Part shown: positions 16,917 through 25,820 of the stretch, one piece after another | Layout of the letters: every line of letters starts with the position of its first letter | Numbering within the stretch: the first letter of the stretch is position 1 | Assembly: GCA_964576075.1 (NCBI GenBank) | Contig: CAZNTX010000004.1 | Span: 41,667-105,666 of the forward strand | DNA: 64,000 bases | Source: Thermohalobaculum sp964576075 | Lineage (GTDB): Bacteria > Pseudomonadota > Alphaproteobacteria > Rhodobacterales > Rhodobacteraceae | Reading direction: 5' to 3' | The notes under the pieces: generated by a model | What the model was told of the DNA's origin: nothing | The model's database searches: none | The model's input: the letters and a program-made list of their open reading frames with translations, nothing else | Translations under genes and position numbers: made by a program

Positions 16917-18394
16917 CCGCCGATACCCTCGCCCGCGCCTTCGAGCTCGTCGCCACCTGGGAGAGCTTCGCCGCGCTCTTCGTCGGCCTCGTCTGCGGCG
17001 TGGTGGGCGGCGCGATCCCGGGCATGTCGGCCACCATGGCGGTGGCGATCGCGCTGCCCTTCACCTTCTCGCTGCCGCCGATCACCGGGATCCTGCTCCT
17101 CCTCGGGGTCTACAAGGGCGGCATCTTCGGCGGCTCGATCCCGGCGATCCTGATCAAGACGCCCGGCACCCCCGCCTCCTCGGCCACCACGCTCGACGGC
17201 TATCCGATGGCGGAGAAGGGCGAGGCCGGGCGCGCGCTCACCATGGCGCTCTACGCCTCCTGCATCGCCGATCTCGTCTCCAACATGGCGCTGATCCTGC
17301 TCGCGGGCTGGCTCGCCTCCTTCGCGCTCGCCTTCGGCCCGCCGGAGAAGTTCACCCTCATCCTCTTCTCGCTGACGATCATCGCCGGGGTCTCGGGCGA
17401 CAGCCTGCTCAAGGGCGTCGCCTCGGGCCTCCTCGGGCTGCTGCTCGCCACCGTCGGGCTCGACCTCGTCTACGGCACCGACCGCTTCGTCTTCGGCGAG
17501 CCGAACCTGATGGGCGGGCTCAACTTCATCGCCGTCCTCGTCGGCCTCTTCGCGCTGCCGGAGGTCTTCGCCTATATCTACCGGCCGAAGGAGCTGACCG
17601 GGACCGTGCGCGCGGTCGGCGGCACCCATGCGAGCCGGGCCGACCTCGTCCGCTGCCTGCCCTCCATCTTCCGCGGCTCGCTGATCGGGGTGGTCATGGG
17701 CTCGATCCCCGGGATCGGCGCCGCCCCCTCCGCCTTCCTCAGCTACTCCGAGGCCCGGCGCACCTCCCCGCGGAAGGCCAATTTCGGCAAGGGCGAGGTC
17801 GAGGGCGTCGCCGCGGCGGAGGCCGGGAACAACGGCGTCGCGGGCGCCACCATGATCCCGCTCCTCGCCCTCGGCGTGCCGGGCGACGTCATCACCGCGA
17901 TCATCATCGGCGCCTTCATGGTCCACGGGCTGCAGCCCGGCCCCCTCCTCTTCGCGACCAACGGCTCGCTGGTCTACGCGATCTTCATCGGCCTCGTGCT
18001 CTCCTCGGTGCTGCTGCTCGGGATCGGGCTCGTCGCCACCCGCGCCTTCCGCCTGATCGCCGACGTGCCGAAGGCGATCGTCATGCCCTCGGTGCTCGTG
18101 CTCTCGGTGTTCGGCGTCTATGCGGTGAACAACGCGACCTTCGATGTCGGCGTGATGTTCGTCATGGGCGCGGTCGGCTACGGGATGATGCTGCTCCGCG
18201 TGCCCGCCGCGCCCTTCCTCATCGCCTTCATCCTCGGGCCGCTCCTCGAGGACAATTTCCGCCTCGCGATCCTCGACCCGGCCGACGATATCGGCGTCTT
18301 CTTCCGCAGCCCGATCACCTGGGTGTTCTGGGCGCTGACCGCGATCAGCCTCGCTTTCGTGCTCCTCGGCCTGCGGAAGCGCGGGCGGTCATGA
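16913..18394 (+). CDS. tctA: Tripartite tricarboxylate transporter large permease TctA
   Basis: 493-residue polytopic membrane protein with about 12 helices. The two conserved TctA glycine-rich motifs are present: GAIPGMSATMAVAIALPFTF near residue 33 and GSIPGIGAAPSAFLSYSEA near 262, with KTPGTPASSATTLDGYPMA between. It overlaps tctB upstream and the TSUP gene downstream by 4 nt each, so all are one transcript. Confidence 0.95.
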   Translation: MTADTLARAFELVATWESFAALFVGLVCGVVGGAIPGMSATMAVAIALPFTFSLPPITGILLLLGVYKGGIFGGSIPAILIKTPGTPASSATTLDGYPMAEKGEAGRALTMALYASCIADLVSNMALILLAGWLASFALAFGPPEKFTLILFSLTIIAGVSGDSLLKGVASGLLGLLLATVGLDLVYGTDRFVFGEPNLMGGLNFIAVLVGLFALPEVFAYIYRPKELTGTVRAVGGTHASRADLVRCLPSIFRGSLIGVVMGSIPGIGAAPSAFLSYSEARRTSPRKANFGKGEVEGVAAAEAGNNGVAGATMIPLLALGVPGDVITAIIIGAFMVHGLQPGPLLFATNGSLVYAIFIGLVLSSVLLLGIGLVATRAFRLIADVPKAIVMPSVLVLSVFGVYAVNNATFDVGVMFVMGAVGYGMMLLRVPAAPFLIAFILGPLLEDNFRLAILDPADDIGVFFRSPITWVFWALTAISLAFVLLGLRKRGRS

Positions 18395-19155
18395 TCCCCC
18401 CGGCGGGGCTCGACTGGGCGGCCTTCGCGGCCGTCCTCGCGATCTTCGTCTTCGGCGGTTTCGTGAAGGGGGGGCTCGGCTTCGGGCTGCCGCTCGCGAC
18501 CATCTCGCTCCTGCCCCTAGTCGTGCCCATCGACATGGCGCTCGCGATCAACACCGTCGTCCAGCCCATCGCCAATATCGGCCAGCTCTGGAGCGCGGGG
18601 CGGACGCGCGAGACGGTGGCCCGCTTCTGGCCGATGCTGCCGACGCTCGCGCTCGGCGTCGCGCTCGGGGCGGCCTTCGTGGGCTCGGTGGATCGGGGGA
18701 CGCTGACGCTGCTGCTCGGCCTCTTCATCATGGTCTTCACGGTGCTCTCGCTCACCGGCGCCGTGCTGCCGCTGAAGCCCCGCCACGAGCGCCCGGCGGG
18801 GGTCGCGACCGGGCTCGCGGCCGGCATCGTCGGCGCGCTGACGGCGGCCAACGGGCCGGTCTTCGTCATGTATCTCGTGAGCCTCCGGCTCGACCGGGCG
18901 CTCTTCCGCGCGACGCTCGGCTTTCTCTTCATCGTCTCGGGGGCGCTGGTGGCGGGGGGCTTCGCGACCGTCGGCTTCCTAGACTGGCCGCGCGCCGGGC
19001 TCGCGGCGCTCTGCGTGCCCTCGGCCTTTCTCGGCATGTGGGCGGGCAACCGGATCGGGCGGCGGCTGCCCGCACATATCTTCCTGCGGGTGGTGCTGCT
19101 CGCCCTCTTCTGCCTCGGCGCGAATTTCGCGGCCCGCGGCGCTGGGCTCCTCTGA
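18391..19155 (+). CDS. TSUP family (TauE/SafE) membrane permease
   Basis: 254-residue membrane protein with about eight helices and the repeated TSUP signature: GGFVKGGLGFGLPLATISLL near the start and ATGLAAGIVGALTAANGPVF in the second half. Members export sulfite, sulfoacetate or organic acids. Translational coupling to tctA and to the LysR gene suggests it handles a substrate or product of this pathway, perhaps as an exporter. Nothing in the sequence fixes the ligand. Confidence 0.9.
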   Translation: MIPPAGLDWAAFAAVLAIFVFGGFVKGGLGFGLPLATISLLPLVVPIDMALAINTVVQPIANIGQLWSAGRTRETVARFWPMLPTLALGVALGAAFVGSVDRGTLTLLLGLFIMVFTVLSLTGAVLPLKPRHERPAGVATGLAAGIVGALTAANGPVFVMYLVSLRLDRALFRATLGFLFIVSGALVAGGFATVGFLDWPRAGLAALCVPSAFLGMWAGNRIGRRLPAHIFLRVVLLALFCLGANFAARGAGLL

Positions 19156-20021
19156 TGGAGATCCGCACGCTCTACACCCTCCTCGCCATCGCCGATCATG
19201 GCAGCTTCGCCGCGGCGGGGCGCGCGCTCGGGCTCTCGATCTCGGCGGTGTCGCTGCAGATGCGCGGGCTCGAGGAGGAGACCGGCCTCCCCCTCTTCGA
19301 CCGCAGCCGCCGCCCGCCCGCGCTCACCGCCGAGGGGCGCGACCTCGTCGAGCGCGCCCGCGCCGTCGTCGCCCGCTGGGAGGAGCTCGCCGACAGCCTG
19401 CGCCGGCCGGGGGACACCGGGCTCCTCAGGATCGGCGCGGTGCACACCGTCGTCGCGAGCCTCCTGCCCGATGCCCTCGCGCAGCTGCGCGCCGAGCGCC
19501 CGGCCCTCTCGGTGCATCTGACCACCGCCCTCACCCACGAGCTCGAGACCGCGGTGCGCCACGGCCGGATCGACGTCGCGATCTGCACCGAGCCAGAGAG
19601 CGTGCCGCCCGAGCTCGCCTTCCGCCCGGTCTGCACCGAGCGCCTCGTCGTCGTCGCCCCCGCCGACGCCCTGGGCGAGACCGCGGCCGAGCTGCTGACC
19701 CGCAACCCCTATGTGCGCTTCAACCGGCAGGCGCGCGTCGCGGCCCTCGTCGAGGCCGCGCTCGGGCGGATGGGCCTCGGCCCCGGCACGGCGATGGAGA
19801 TCGACACCCTCGACGGCGTGCTCTCCATGGTCGCCCGCGGGCTCGGCGTCTCGGTGGTGCCGGAGCCGCGCGGCCGGCGCGCCTGGCCGCAGGGGCTGCG
19901 CACCCTCCCCCTCGGCGAGCCGCCGGCGACGCGCGCCCTCGGCCTCCTCGCCAATCCCGAGAGCGTGCGCCGGCGCTTCGTCGACGCGCTCCACGCAGCC
20001 CTCCTCGCCGCCGCGCGCTAG
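19155..20021 (+). CDS. LysR family transcriptional regulator
   Basis: 288-residue regulator. The N-terminal winged helix-turn-helix (residues 1-60) has TLYTLLAIADHGSFAAAGRALGLSISAVSLQMRGLEE, unusually with LSISAVS in place of the common LTQPAVS. A periplasmic-binding-protein-like effector domain fills the rest. It is the last gene of the plus-strand operon, sharing one base with the TSUP stop, so it is probably co-transcribed with and controls the hydratase/TTT operon. Its TAG stop overlaps the stop of the convergent ABC-2 gene in a CTAG. Confidence 0.93.
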   Translation: MEIRTLYTLLAIADHGSFAAAGRALGLSISAVSLQMRGLEEETGLPLFDRSRRPPALTAEGRDLVERARAVVARWEELADSLRRPGDTGLLRIGAVHTVVASLLPDALAQLRAERPALSVHLTTALTHELETAVRHGRIDVAICTEPESVPPELAFRPVCTERLVVVAPADALGETAAELLTRNPYVRFNRQARVAALVEAALGRMGLGPGTAMEIDTLDGVLSMVARGLGVSVVPEPRGRRAWPQGLRTLPLGEPPATRALGLLANPESVRRRFVDALHAALLAAAR

Positions 20022-20821
20022 CCCTTCAGCCGATACCCCGTCGCCAGCCAGCGCCAGGCGAGCGCGGCGAGCGCGGCCGTCGTCCCGCCCGCCACCGCCA
20101 GCCCGACCCAGGGGCTCGAATCGGAAACGCCGAGCACCCCGTAGCGGAACCCGTCGATCAGGTAGAACACCGGATTGGCATGGCTCGCCGCCTGGAACCC
20201 GGCAGGCAGCGTCTCGATCGAATAGAAGGTGCCGGAGAGGAACGAGAGCGGGGTGATGACGAAATTCGTCACCGCCGCCATCTGGTCGAACTTGGTGGCG
20301 TAGATCGCCGCGATTAGGCCGAGGAGCCCGAGCATCGCGCTCGCGAGCAGCACGAAGACGAGCGCCCAGAGCGGATGCGCGACGCCCACGCCCACCACCG
20401 GGAAGACCATGACCCCGACGGCGAGCGCGCAGACCGCCCCCCGCGCGATCCCCCCCGCCACATAGCCCGCGACGAGCTCGCCCGCGCTCAAGGGCGGCAT
20501 CAGCGTGTCCACGACCGAGCCCTGCACCTTGGCGATCATCAGCGAGGAGGAGGTGTTGGCGAAGGCGTTCTGGATCACCGTCATCATCAAGATGCCCGGT
20601 GCGAGGAACTCGGCGAAGGGCACGCCCGCGAAGCCCTCGCGCCCGGCCCCGAAGGCGAGGGTGAACACCACCATGAAGAGCCCCGCCGTCACAACCGGCG
20701 CGAGGATCGTCTGCATCGCCACCGCCATGAAGCGGCGCACCTCGCGCTCGACGAGCGTCGCCAGGCCGAGCCAGTTGACCCGCCCGAAGCGGCGCACGCC
20801 CATGCCAAGCCTCTCGGCCAT
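20018..20821 (-). CDS. ABC-2 type transporter permease
   Basis: 267-residue membrane protein with six hydrophobic segments and the ABC-2 signature ISPLSFLSGTFYSIETLP-like stretch (here VITPLSFLSGTFYSIETLPA) followed by ANPVFYLIDGFRYG. ATG at 20819-20821 follows AAGGAGGGGG; a longer open frame into the gcrA gene is antisense. Such permeases pair with a NodI/CcmA-like ATPase to export a polysaccharide, lipid or drug, but no ATPase gene is adjacent. It is divergent from gcrA with a 97-nt gap. Confidence 0.92.
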   Translation of the reverse strand: MAERLGMGVRRFGRVNWLGLATLVEREVRRFMAVAMQTILAPVVTAGLFMVVFTLAFGAGREGFAGVPFAEFLAPGILMMTVIQNAFANTSSSLMIAKVQGSVVDTLMPPLSAGELVAGYVAGGIARGAVCALAVGVMVFPVVGVGVAHPLWALVFVLLASAMLGLLGLIAAIYATKFDQMAAVTNFVITPLSFLSGTFYSIETLPAGFQAASHANPVFYLIDGFRYGVLGVSDSSPWVGLAVAGGTTAALAALAWRWLATGYRLKG

Positions 20822-20918
20822 GCCCGATCCCCCTCCTTGTTTGCTCGCCGCGCGGCCATACCATATAGCCTTCGGGAGAGCACGGCGAGCCGCCCCCGGG
20901 CGGCCGAGGGGAGAGGGC

Positions 20919-21521
20919 ATGAGCTGGACCGACGAGCGCGTTGAAAAACTCAAGGAATATTGGGCGGAGGGCATGAGCGCATCCCAGATCGCGAAGCAGC
21001 TCGGCGGCGTGACCCGCAACGCCGTGATCGGCAAGGTCCACCGGCTCGGCCTTTCCCATCGCGGCAGCCCCGAGGCCGCGCGCCCCGGCGAGGAGGCCCC
21101 GGTGGCGGAGGCGGACGCCGCGCCCGAGGCCGAGGCCGCCCCCGCGGCCGAGGATCCGCCCCCCGCCGCGCCGGCGCCCGAGGCGGAGACCGCGGCGGAG
21201 GCGGAGCCGGCCGCCACGCAGCCTGCCGCCGAGCCCCCCGCCCCGCGCGACCCGCTCGCCCCGCGCGCCCCCGGCCTGCCCACCCCCGAGGAGGAGGCCG
21301 CACGCGTCACCCTCGCGGAGATCGAGAAAATGGCCCGCAAGCTCGACCTTCTGGACCTGACCGAGCGCACCTGCAAATGGCCGATCGGCGACCCGGCCGA
21401 GGACGGATTCCATTTCTGCGGCCTGCCCGTGGTGCCCGGCAAGCCCTACTGCAAATACCACGTCGAGGTGGCGTTCCAGCCGATGTCCACCCGCCGCGAC
21501 CGCTCCCGCGCCAGCCGCTGA
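20919..21521 (+). CDS. gcrA: GcrA cell cycle regulator
   Basis: 200-residue alphaproteobacterial regulator that binds RNA polymerase and methylated GANTC sites. The N-terminal DNA-binding helix-turn-helix is SWTDERVEKLKEYWAEGMSA followed by SQIAKQLGGVTRNAVIGKVHRLGL (residues 2-46). The C-terminal zinc-like region has CKWPIGDP, FHFCGLP and PYCKYH. Between them is an 85-residue Ala/Pro/Glu linker. GAGGGGAGAGGG precedes the ATG. It is a single gene, facing phoB across a large inverted repeat. Confidence 0.95.
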   Translation: MSWTDERVEKLKEYWAEGMSASQIAKQLGGVTRNAVIGKVHRLGLSHRGSPEAARPGEEAPVAEADAAPEAEAAPAAEDPPPAAPAPEAETAAEAEPAATQPAAEPPAPRDPLAPRAPGLPTPEEEAARVTLAEIEKMARKLDLLDLTERTCKWPIGDPAEDGFHFCGLPVVPGKPYCKYHVEVAFQPMSTRRDRSRASR

Positions 21522-21527
21522 CGGAGC

Positions 21528-21652
21528 GCGCCCGGCGGTCCCGCCCGCGCCGCGCCCCGAGCCTGTGGGGGGCGCAGGCTGCGGCCGCTCGCGCCGCCGG
21601 CTGCCCGGGTGGGCGGGGCTCGGGGCGCGGCGCGGGCGGGGCCGCCGGGCGC
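21528..21652. terminator. 36-bp inverted repeat between gcrA and phoB, probable bidirectional terminator
   Basis: Arms 21528-21563 and 21617-21652 are complementary over 36 positions with a single G-U-type mismatch, separated by a 53-nt loop. The repeat begins 6 nt after the gcrA stop and ends 4 nt before the phoB stop, filling the gap between the convergent genes. There is no T-run on either side. A stem this long is far beyond an ordinary terminator. Confidence 0.75.
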
Positions 21653-21656
21653 AGCC

Positions 21657-22361
21657 TCAGCGGCTGGCGGACTGGTAGGTTTCGTCGAGCGCGTAGCCCG
21701 CGGCGCGGACGGTGCGGATCGGGTCGCGCTCGCCCCGACGGTTGAGCGCCTTCCTCAGCCGGCCGACATGCACGTCCACCGTGCGCGCCTCGACATAGAC
21801 GTCCCGCCCCCAGACGAGATCGAGAAGCTGCTCGCGGGAGAACACCCGCCCCGGGCGCTGCATCAGACAGTCGAGCAGGCGGAACTCGGTCGGCCCGAGA
21901 TGCACCTCCCGGTCGGCCCGGCGCACCCGCCGGGTCTCCCGATCGAGCGTGAGGTCGCCGAAGGTCGCAACCTCGGCCGAGAGCGTCGGCCGCGACCGGC
22001 GCAGGAGCGCGCGCACCCGGGCGGTGAGCTCCGGGATCGAGAAGGGCTTGGTGAGGTAGTCGTCCGCGCCGGTGTCGAGGCCGCGGATACGGTCGTCCTC
22101 GTCCGAGCGGGCGGTCAGCATGATGACCGGCACGTCGCGCGTGTCCGGCCGCGCGCGGATCCGCCGGCAAATTTCGATGCCCGAGAGCCCCGGCAGCATC
22201 CAGTCCAGGATCACGAGATCGGGCTTGTCCTCCTCGATCACGAGCAGCGCGTCCTCGCCGTCGGCGCTGATGCGGACCTCGAATCCCTCTTTCTCGAGAT
22301 TGTATTCCAGAAGCGCGGAGAGCGCGTCCTCGTCTTCGACCACCAAGACCCGGGCGGGCAT
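21657..22361 (-). CDS. phoB: Phosphate regulon response regulator PhoB
   Basis: 234-residue OmpR/PhoB-family regulator. The receiver domain (1-120) has the acidic pair in VVEDED, phospho-acceptor aspartate in VILDWMLPG (near residue 53), T in MLTARSDEDD and K in TKPFS. The winged-helix DNA-binding domain (about 135-230) has LGPTEFRLLDCLMQRPGRVF and ARTVDVHVGRLRKAL. It is the last gene of the pst-pho operon, as is usual in alphaproteobacteria, and would bind the PHO boxes before pstS. Confidence 0.97.
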   Translation of the reverse strand: MPARVLVVEDEDALSALLEYNLEKEGFEVRISADGEDALLVIEEDKPDLVILDWMLPGLSGIEICRRIRARPDTRDVPVIMLTARSDEDDRIRGLDTGADDYLTKPFSIPELTARVRALLRRSRPTLSAEVATFGDLTLDRETRRVRRADREVHLGPTEFRLLDCLMQRPGRVFSREQLLDLVWGRDVYVEARTVDVHVGRLRKALNRRGERDPIRTVRAAGYALDETYQSASR

Positions 22362-22402
22362 CCTCAGTGTCCTCCTTCACCGGTCAATCGACCACCTCGA
22401 CG

Positions 22403-23110
22403 TCAGGGCCTGGGCAGCGGCAGCTCCCCGAGCGGCTCGCCCTTCGGGCGGTCGTCGGCGAGCGGCTTGCCCTCGACCACGTAGTAGATCATCTCCGCGA
22501 TGAAGGTCGCGTGATCCCCGATCCGCTCGAGGTTCTTCGCGACGAAAAGGAGCTGGGAGCAGAGCCCGATCAGATGCGGGTCCTCCATCATGTAGGTGAT
22601 GAGCTCGCGGAAGATCGAGTTGTACATCTCGTCGATATCGACGTCGCGCGACCAGACCGAGACGGCGAGCGCCGTGTCGCGCGCGGCATAGGCGTCGAGC
22701 ACCTCGGAGACGAGGAGGCCGGTCTGCGTGCCCATGCGCACGATGGAATGCGAGACCTTGATCGGCTGGTTCTCGTTCAGATAGGTCGCGCGGCGGGCGA
22801 TGTTCTTGGCGAGATCGCCGACGCGCTCGAGCGTCGAGGCGATCTTGATGGCGGCGACCACCTCGCGCAGATCGTTCGCCATGGGCTGGCGGAGCGCGAG
22901 CGTCTGGATCGCGAACTCCTCGAACTTCATCTCGAGCGCGTCCAGACGGCGGTCCGCCGCGATGACCTCCGCGGCGAGCTCGCTGTCGCGGTCGCGGATC
23001 GCCTCGAGCGCCTGGGACAGCTGCTCCTCCGCGAGCCCGCCCATCTCGGAGATCCGTGTCGAGATGATCTGGAGCTCGGCGTCGAAGGCGGTCACGATGT
23101 GCTTGGTCAT
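22403..23110 (-). CDS. phoU: Phosphate signalling protein PhoU
   Basis: 235-residue cytoplasmic helical protein with the two PhoU three-helix repeats (about 10-105 and 115-215). Signature metal-binding motifs are ASTLERVGDLAKNIARR in the first and AKNLERIGDHATFIAEM in the second. It damps PhoR signalling in response to PstSCAB transport. ATG at 23108-23110; 56-nt gap from pstB and 41-nt gap to phoB. Confidence 0.97.
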   Translation of the reverse strand: MTKHIVTAFDAELQIISTRISEMGGLAEEQLSQALEAIRDRDSELAAEVIAADRRLDALEMKFEEFAIQTLALRQPMANDLREVVAAIKIASTLERVGDLAKNIARRATYLNENQPIKVSHSIVRMGTQTGLLVSEVLDAYAARDTALAVSVWSRDVDIDEMYNSIFRELITYMMEDPHLIGLCSQLLFVAKNLERIGDHATFIAEMIYYVVEGKPLADDRPKGEPLGELPLPRP

Positions 23111-23166
23111 CGCCGCGGGTCCTCGTATGGGGGCGCGGGGCGCGCCCCCGAGCCCTTGCTGCTGCC

Positions 23167-23937
23167 TCAGCCGAACCGGCCGGTGATGTATTGCTGGGTC
23201 TTCTCGTGGTCCGGATTGGTGAAGATCTTGCCGGTCTCGTCGTATTCCAGCACCAGCCCGAGATGGAAGAACGCGGTCTTCTGGGAGACGCGGGCGGCCT
23301 GCTGCATCGAGTGGGTGACGATCACCACCGCGTAGTTCTCCCGCAGCTCGTGGATCAGCTCCTCGATCTTGGCGGTGGCGATGGGGTCGAGCGCCGAGCA
23401 GGGCTCGTCCATCAGCAGCACCTCGGGCTCGGTGGCGATGGCCCGCGCGATGCACAGGCGCTGCTGCTGGCCGCCGGAGAGGCCGGTGCCCGGCTGGTCG
23501 AGCCGGTCCTTCACCTCGTCCCAGATCGCGGCGCGGCGGAGCGACTGCTCCACGATGGCGTCGAGATCGGCCTTGTTGTCGGCGAGGCCGTGGATCTTCG
23601 GGCCATAGGCGACGTTGTCGTAGATCGACTTCGGGAAGGGGTTGGGCTTCTGGAACACCATCCCCACCCGGGCGCGGAGTTGCACCGGATCGATGTCGCG
23701 GGCATAGATGTCGTGATCGTCGAGCTTGATCTCGCCGGTCACGCGGCAGACGTCGATGGTGTCGTTCATCCGGTTGAGGCAGCGCAGGAAGGTGGACTTG
23801 CCGCAGCCCGAGGGGCCGATGAACGAGGTGACCGTGCGGTCCTCGATGTCCATCGTCACGCCCTTGATCGCCTCGTTGTCGCCGTAGAAGACGTGGACGT
23901 CGTTGCAGGTGATCTTGATCTCGTGGGTGTTTTCCAT
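23167..23937 (-). CDS. pstB: Phosphate ABC transporter ATP-binding protein PstB
   Basis: 256-residue ABC ATPase on the inner face of the membrane. Walker A is GPSGCGKST (about residue 40), the signature LSGGQQQRLCIARA, Walker B VLLMDEPCSALDP and the switch histidine in IVTHSMQQ. Length and the CLNRMNDTID segment are typical of PstB. It energises phosphate import through PstCA. 22-nt gap from pstA. Confidence 0.97.
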   Translation of the reverse strand: MENTHEIKITCNDVHVFYGDNEAIKGVTMDIEDRTVTSFIGPSGCGKSTFLRCLNRMNDTIDVCRVTGEIKLDDHDIYARDIDPVQLRARVGMVFQKPNPFPKSIYDNVAYGPKIHGLADNKADLDAIVEQSLRRAAIWDEVKDRLDQPGTGLSGGQQQRLCIARAIATEPEVLLMDEPCSALDPIATAKIEELIHELRENYAVVIVTHSMQQAARVSQKTAFFHLGLVLEYDETGKIFTNPDHEKTQQYITGRFG

Positions 23938-23959
23938 CGGTTCCGTCCTTGTCCCGGGC

Positions 23960-25807
23960 TTACCAGCGGCGCTCGAACTGCTTGCGGAGCAGCACCGCGA
24001 GGCCGTTCATCGCGATCAGGAAGATCAGGAGCACCGAGATCGCGGCCGCCGTCTTGCCGTCGAACAGGCGCTCGGAGTTGTTGTTCCAGAGATAGATGAG
24101 CGAGGGCAGCACGTTGCCCTTGTCGAGCGGCGTCGCCGGCGCTTCCTGGATGAAGCTGTTCATGCCGATGATGATGAGCGGCGCGGTCTCGCCGAGGGCC
24201 TGGGCGAGGGCGATGATCGTGCCGGTGAGGATCCCGGGCATGGCGAGCGGCAGGACGTGGTGCGCCGCCGTCTGCAGCTTCGAGGCGCCGATCCCGAGGG
24301 CGGCGTCGCGGATCGAGGGCGGCACCGCCTTGATCGAGGCGCGCGAGGCGATGATGATCGTCGGCAGGCTCATCAGCGCGAGCACCACCCCGCCGGCGAG
24401 CGGGGTCGAGCGCGGATCGTCGGTGATCGAGCGCAACAACCCGTCGAACAACTCCACCCCGAAGAGGCTCACCCCAGAGATCAGCACCGTAATGCCGAGC
24501 AGACCAAACACGATGGAGGGCACCGCGGCCAGGTTGTTGATGTTGATCTCGATGAAGTCGGTGAAGGTGTTCTTCGGCGCGAACTCCTCGAGATAGATGG
24601 AGGCCATCACGCCGACCGGGAAGGCGAGGAGGAAGGTGACGACCATCGTCCAGAAGGAGCCGACCAGCGCGCCCCAGATGCCGGCGAGCTCGGCGTTGGA
24701 GCTGTCGGAACTCGCGAGCAGCCGCCAGTTGAACTTCTCGACGATCATGCCCTGGCGCTCGAAATTGGAGAGCCAGATCACCTGACGGTCGGAGATGTTG
24801 CGGGCGGTCTCCGGGCGCTCCACCAGGTCGGCGCGCCAGGTGCCTTCCTCGGCGGTGTCCAAGCTGTCGAGCGGCTCCATGATCGTGCCGGTGGCGCGCT
24901 CGCGGGTCAGGGTGTCGAGCTTGATCCAGCCGCCATTGGCCCGGACGAGGACGGAGGGGTCCTCGTCGCTCAGCGTGTATTCGGCGCCGACATCGACCTT
25001 GCGGAGCATGGCGTCGGCGCGGGAATTGGCGGCCGCCGCGCGCTCCTCGTAGCGGGCGAGCGCGGTCTCGAGCTCGGCGCGCTCCTCCCCGGTCGCCTCC
25101 TCGAGGCGGGCGCGGGTCGCTTCGATGGCGGATTCCTGGCGGCGAGCCTCGGCGCGCTCGCGGCGGGCCTGAGCGGCGCGGGCCTCGCGGAGCGCGAGGC
25201 GGGCCTCCGTCATCGCCTGCGGCGCGAGGCGGAGCCGGACGCGGTCCTCCTCCCCCTCGATCGGCTCGATCCGCAGCGCCCCCTCGGAGCCTGCGTCGAT
25301 CACCTTTCCGAAGGCGCCCTGGAACCACATCTGCACCTGATCGTCGAGCAGCGCGTCGAAGCGCACCTCCTCGCCGACGAGGGTCAGATCCTGCTTCACC
25401 TTGTCGCCGAGCTCGAGCCCGGCATCGCGGGAGATGAGAGAGAAGAGCGCGCCCTTCTCGCTCCGCCCCATCTCGTCCGAGCCCGGGACGGTGGCGAGCA
25501 GGCCGTCCCGCCAGGCGCCGTTCAGCGCGGCCCGGATGCGCGGGTTGGGGTCCTTCAGGCGCTCCATATCGCGCTCGGAGGGGTCGATCACCGTGTCGAT
25601 CTGGAGATATTTCTCCGTGAGCACGCTGGTGGTCTTGACCGCGATGGTGCCGATCAGGATGACCAGCGCCGCCGCCGCGAGCGCGATCGCGAGGATGCCG
25701 TAGGCCTTGAGGCGGAACTCCGCCATGTGGCGCCCGCGCAGCCGGCCCCGCGTTTCGGGCGACGTGTGGCGCGCCGAGATCTCCGTCATGTCGATGGACG
25801 AGGTCAT
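23960..25807 (-). CDS. pstA: Phosphate ABC transporter permease PstA, long alphaproteobacterial form
   Basis: 615-residue permease, about twice the length of the enterobacterial protein. One N-terminal helix (about 35-58) is followed by a large periplasmic insertion (about 60-385, the DUF3333 type) that includes a charged coiled coil rich in Arg, Glu and Ala (about 205-275). The MetI-like permease core with five to six helices fills the C-terminal 230 residues, with the EAA-loop ALGIGASKLQTAAHHVLP. ATG at 25805-25807 was preferred over an upstream in-frame start that would overlap pstC. Works with PstC and PstB. Confidence 0.95.
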   Translation of the reverse strand: MTSSIDMTEISARHTSPETRGRLRGRHMAEFRLKAYGILAIALAAAALVILIGTIAVKTTSVLTEKYLQIDTVIDPSERDMERLKDPNPRIRAALNGAWRDGLLATVPGSDEMGRSEKGALFSLISRDAGLELGDKVKQDLTLVGEEVRFDALLDDQVQMWFQGAFGKVIDAGSEGALRIEPIEGEEDRVRLRLAPQAMTEARLALREARAAQARRERAEARRQESAIEATRARLEEATGEERAELETALARYEERAAAANSRADAMLRKVDVGAEYTLSDEDPSVLVRANGGWIKLDTLTRERATGTIMEPLDSLDTAEEGTWRADLVERPETARNISDRQVIWLSNFERQGMIVEKFNWRLLASSDSSNAELAGIWGALVGSFWTMVVTFLLAFPVGVMASIYLEEFAPKNTFTDFIEININNLAAVPSIVFGLLGITVLISGVSLFGVELFDGLLRSITDDPRSTPLAGGVVLALMSLPTIIIASRASIKAVPPSIRDAALGIGASKLQTAAHHVLPLAMPGILTGTIIALAQALGETAPLIIIGMNSFIQEAPATPLDKGNVLPSLIYLWNNNSERLFDGKTAAAISVLLIFLIAMNGLAVLLRKQFERRW

Positions 25808-25820
25808 GATCCGGGGTCCC

